A DNA stretch of 6,857 bases from NCBI GenBank assembly GCA_947374315.1, contig CANCBK010000083.1, positions 1-6,857 on the forward strand. Direction: 5' to 3'. The translations under genes and the position numbers were made by a program. The stretch is from Burkholderiaceae bacterium (GTDB taxonomy: Bacteria; Pseudomonadota; Gammaproteobacteria; Burkholderiales; Burkholderiaceae). This document shows, piece after piece, positions 4,548 through 6,857 of the stretch. Below the pieces are notes generated by a model. That model was given only the letters and a program-made list of their open reading frames with translations. It was not told the DNA's origin and did no database searches. The stretch's first letter is position 1. Every line of letters starts with the position of its first letter.

Positions 4548-6501
4548 AAAGAAGTTTGATCCTTTGAATGCATGGCAGAAGGCCTTGGGCGGGATTTTAT
4601 TTCTAGCCTTGGTGTTCAGCGGCTCCAGCATTGCAGCAGAAAAATCTAAGAGGGCCACCGCACCCAAAGAAAACAGAATCTCCGTTTTTGAAATTACCGA
4701 TGGCGATCGCACTTTTATTGAGTTACGTGAAGCTGCAAAAAGAAATGATGTTGCTCGCTCACAAACCTTAGCCGCAAGTCTCGCAAACTATCCCTACGAT
4801 GACTATGTAGCGTACTTCCGTATCAAGCCTCAGCTCTTTGATAGTACTGGTGGAGCGCGCGCAGATACTGGTGCGGATTCTCAGGTGATCAATTTCTTAA
4901 ATCAATACCAAGGCACTGCTTTGGCCGACCGGATGCGCAATGACTGGCTCCTGGTTTTGGGTAAGCGCAATGACTGGTCTCGTTTTGATGCTGAATATCC
5001 GAAGTTTGTTTTGGATGATGACACTCAAGTGAAGTGTTATTCACTGCAATCTAAATTGGCGCAAGGTGAGAGCCCTACAAAGGTGGGAATGGATGCCCGG
5101 GCCATATTGTTGGATCCACGTTATTTTGGGCAAGCTTGCCAAGAATTGGTTCCCCTCTTGGTGGGTGCTGGCGGCATGATGCCTAGTGAGGCAAAGGCGA
5201 TTGGCCGCGCTGCCAGTGAAATGGGTTTCGATACGATGTCTCGTCGCTTGGGTGGTGAAGATCCAATTGCTGATATTGTGAAGGTTGCTAAAGTAGATCC
5301 TGCAAAAGCCTATAAAGACTTTTTACAAAATGCACCGCGCTATACCAAAGAGAATCAAGCGGTGGCTTGGGGTGTCATTGGGCAGTTCTTAGCCAAGAAG
5401 CTAGATCCCAATGCGGATGATGCCTATCGACTGCAGCAAGAGTTGGGTTACAACGAACTTCTCTCTACTGAAAGTCAGGAGTGGAAAGTTCGTTCAGGCT
5501 TACGTGCTAAAGATTGGACTTTGGTAAAGCGCGCTATTGAGGGTATGAACCCTGCGGTACGTAGCAAAGATCCTGCTTGGACCTATTGGTATGCACGCGC
5601 ATTAAAGGTGGACGGTCAAAATGAAAAAGCGCGTGAGAACTTTGAGCTGATTGCCGATCAGTACAACTTTTACGGTCAGCTTGCACGTGAGGACCTCGGA
5701 AAATCAAATCTTGCGCCCGCACGAACCAAGGTCTCTGATGCAGAAATTGAGGCGATGGCAAGTCGCAAGGGCTTTGTAAGGGGCGAGCGTTTATATGCCA
5801 TGAACTTGCGCTTCGAAGGTAATCGCGAGTGGAATTGGGAGCTGCGCAATATGACTGATAAGCAGCTGCTAGCTTCTGCTGAGTACGCTAAGCGCATCGG
5901 CCTGTATGACCGTGTTGTTAATACTGCGGAGCGCACAAAGCAAGAGCATGACTTTAGCTTGCGTTACCCCACACCTTATCGTGATGAGCTCTCGCCGATT
6001 GCAAAACAAATTGATTTGAACTTAGCCTGGGCTTATGGACTAATTCGTCAAGAATCTCGGTTCATCATGAATGCCTCTTCTTCTGTGGGCGCTTCTGGTT
6101 TGATGCAAGTAATGCCGAATACCGCGAAGTATGTGGCTAAGAAAATTGGTATGACTGGTTACACGAATGACAAGCTTGGTGATACCAATACCAATCTGAC
6201 ATTAGGTAGCAATTATTTAAATATGGTCTTGGTGGATTTAGATGGTTCTTGGGTGTTGGCTTCAGCAGCATATAACGCCGGTCCTTCGCGTTCGAAGTCA
6301 TGGCGCGAAAAGCTTACCAGCCCAACAGAGGGCGCCATTTTTGCGGAAACGATTCCATTTAATGAGACTCGTACTTACGTGAAGAATGTCCTGGCCAATT
6401 CCACTTATTATTCATCGGTGATTCATGGTCAAACACAGTCTCTCAAGCAGCGTTTGGGGGTAATTAACCCCAAAGCGGCAAATGCATCTGAGTTACCCTA
6501 G
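4543..6501 (+). CDS. slt: Soluble lytic murein transglycosylase (Slt70-like)
   Basis: Periplasmic enzyme that cleaves the MurNAc-GlcNAc bond of peptidoglycan, forming 1,6-anhydro-MurNAc ends during wall turnover. The 652-residue preprotein is close to E. coli Slt70 (645). It has a Sec signal peptide (lysines 2-4, hydrophobic core about 15-28, likely cleavage after Ala-Ala near residue 32), then a long helical region resembling the Slt70 superhelical ring (about 45-480), then the C-terminal SLT domain. That domain has RQESRF with catalytic Glu504, GASGLMQVMP just after it, AAYNAGP, and a terminal ETIPFNETRTYVKNVL segment. The start is GTG, with TAAGG (4531-4535) seven bases upstream; there is no competing in-frame ATG before the signal peptide core. 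No lipobox cysteine is seen, so the protein should be soluble. Gene intact; the NDUFA9-like gene follows after 23 bp, suggesting co-transcription. Confidence 0.95.
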   Translation: MKKKFDPLNAWQKALGGILFLALVFSGSSIAAEKSKRATAPKENRISVFEITDGDRTFIELREAAKRNDVARSQTLAASLANYPYDDYVAYFRIKPQLFDSTGGARADTGADSQVINFLNQYQGTALADRMRNDWLLVLGKRNDWSRFDAEYPKFVLDDDTQVKCYSLQSKLAQGESPTKVGMDARAILLDPRYFGQACQELVPLLVGAGGMMPSEAKAIGRAASEMGFDTMSRRLGGEDPIADIVKVAKVDPAKAYKDFLQNAPRYTKENQAVAWGVIGQFLAKKLDPNADDAYRLQQELGYNELLSTESQEWKVRSGLRAKDWTLVKRAIEGMNPAVRSKDPAWTYWYARALKVDGQNEKARENFELIADQYNFYGQLAREDLGKSNLAPARTKVSDAEIEAMASRKGFVRGERLYAMNLRFEGNREWNWELRNMTDKQLLASAEYAKRIGLYDRVVNTAERTKQEHDFSLRYPTPYRDELSPIAKQIDLNLAWAYGLIRQESRFIMNASSSVGASGLMQVMPNTAKYVAKKIGMTGYTNDKLGDTNTNLTLGSNYLNMVLVDLDGSWVLASAAYNAGPSRSKSWREKLTSPTEGAIFAETIPFNETRTYVKNVLANSTYYSSVIHGQTQSLKQRLGVINPKAANASELP

Positions 6502-6524
6502 TATCAATATGACATTGGAGTTCT

Positions 6525-6857
6525 ATGAAATATGACATTCTGCTGATCGGCGGCAACGGCTTTGTAGGACGAGTCTTAGCCGCTCAATTACAGGCGGAAG
6601 GCTATTCTGTTTTATTGCCTACTCGGCACCTAGCCGCCGCGCGTGAATTGCGCATGCTGCCTAAGGTGCATCTAGAGGATGCTGATGTGCGCGAGTTTGA
6701 TGACTTGCAGGCGCTGTGTTCCCGCATTCAGCCTAACGGCGCTGTGATCAATTTGGTGGGTGTATTGCATGACAAACCTGCAGACCCTTACGGCAAAGTG
6801 TTTAAGGCGGCACATGTAGAGCTCCCCAAAAATATTATTACCGCCATGCAACTACAT
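6525..6857 (+). CDS. NAD(P)-binding SDR protein, complex I NDUFA9-like (5' part)
   Basis: Only the first 111 residues are in the window; the reading frame is open to the edge. The N-terminus is a Rossmann fold: MKYDILLIGGNGFVG has a beta strand followed by the GxxGxxG dinucleotide loop (Gly9, Gly12, Gly15). A later strand reads AVINLVGVLHDK (73-84), the NLVG pattern typical of the atypical extended SDR group that includes the mitochondrial complex I subunit NDUFA9 and bacterial relatives. The ATG follows GGAG (6517-6520) with four bases of spacing. It lies 23 bp downstream of slt on the same strand, so probably in the same transcript, though no functional link is evident. Bacterial members are often annotated as epimerase or quinone-associated proteins; the substrate cannot be told from this part. 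Confidence 0.85.
   Translation, partial: MKYDILLIGGNGFVGRVLAAQLQAEGYSVLLPTRHLAAARELRMLPKVHLEDADVREFDDLQALCSRIQPNGAVINLVGVLHDKPADPYGKVFKAAHVELPKNIITAMQLH

Noticed and set aside
4497..4712. 72-residue N-terminal extension of the cyclo-ligase frame
   Set aside because: It would overlap the signal peptide and start of slt by 170 bp and has no resemblance to the family, which starts close to the LRQDLLAQRK helix.
4935..4977. GCGCAATGACTGG repeated exactly 30 bp apart (4935-4947 and 4965-4977) in slt
   Set aside because: In frame, it encodes RNDW twice within the helical-repeat region of the transglycosylase; two short copies are most simply chance or helical repeat similarity, not a mobile or regulatory repeat.
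6509..6535. Eight-codon frame ATG ACA TTG ... TGA between slt and the NDUFA9-like gene
   Set aside because: No ribosome binding site; it overlaps the next gene's ribosome binding site and start out of frame, and is too short to support as a leader peptide.

Overview
The window looks like a conserved housekeeping stretch of a betaproteobacterium, most likely a Burkholderiales member of moderate GC such as Polynucleobacter. This is inferred from the protein sequences, the metK / SAH riboswitch-ahcY / metF order and the codon style; no database was searched. There is no sign of mobile DNA, CRISPR, tRNA or rRNA, and no intergenic gap exceeds about 250 bp.

Layout. Bases 1-117 are the leader of metK and start with what reads as a SAM-II class riboswitch aptamer (1-50). 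metK (118-1284) makes S-adenosylmethionine. The 252-bp gap that follows holds a perfect 13-bp inverted repeat (1335-1364) and then an SAH riboswitch (1365-1468). After the aptamer come two hairpins, the second of which buries the ahcY ribosome binding site. ahcY (1537-2982) and metF (3030-3857) follow on the same strand and probably form one transcript. A 5-formyltetrahydrofolate cyclo-ligase gene (3870-4496, minus strand) runs convergently into metF. Across a 46-bp divergent promoter region starts a Slt70-type lytic transglycosylase gene (4543-6501), followed after 23 bp by the 5' part of an NAD(P)-binding, NDUFA9-like SDR gene (from 6525) that runs off the window.

How it fits together. MetK makes SAM, methyltransferases convert it to SAH, AhcY splits SAH into homocysteine and adenosine, and MetF supplies 5-methyl-THF for remethylating homocysteine. 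The cyclo-ligase returns 5-formyl-THF to the folate pool that MetF draws on. The notable feature is regulatory: the gene that makes SAM appears to carry a SAM sensor (expected to turn off), and the gene that removes SAH carries an SAH sensor (expected to turn on), within about 1.5 kb. The last two genes concern cell-wall turnover and an unrelated NAD(P)-binding protein.

I found no wholly new gene system. The items most worth checking are the SAM-II-like leader of metK, the two-state platform that can be drawn for the SAH riboswitch, and the inverted repeat directly abutting that riboswitch.
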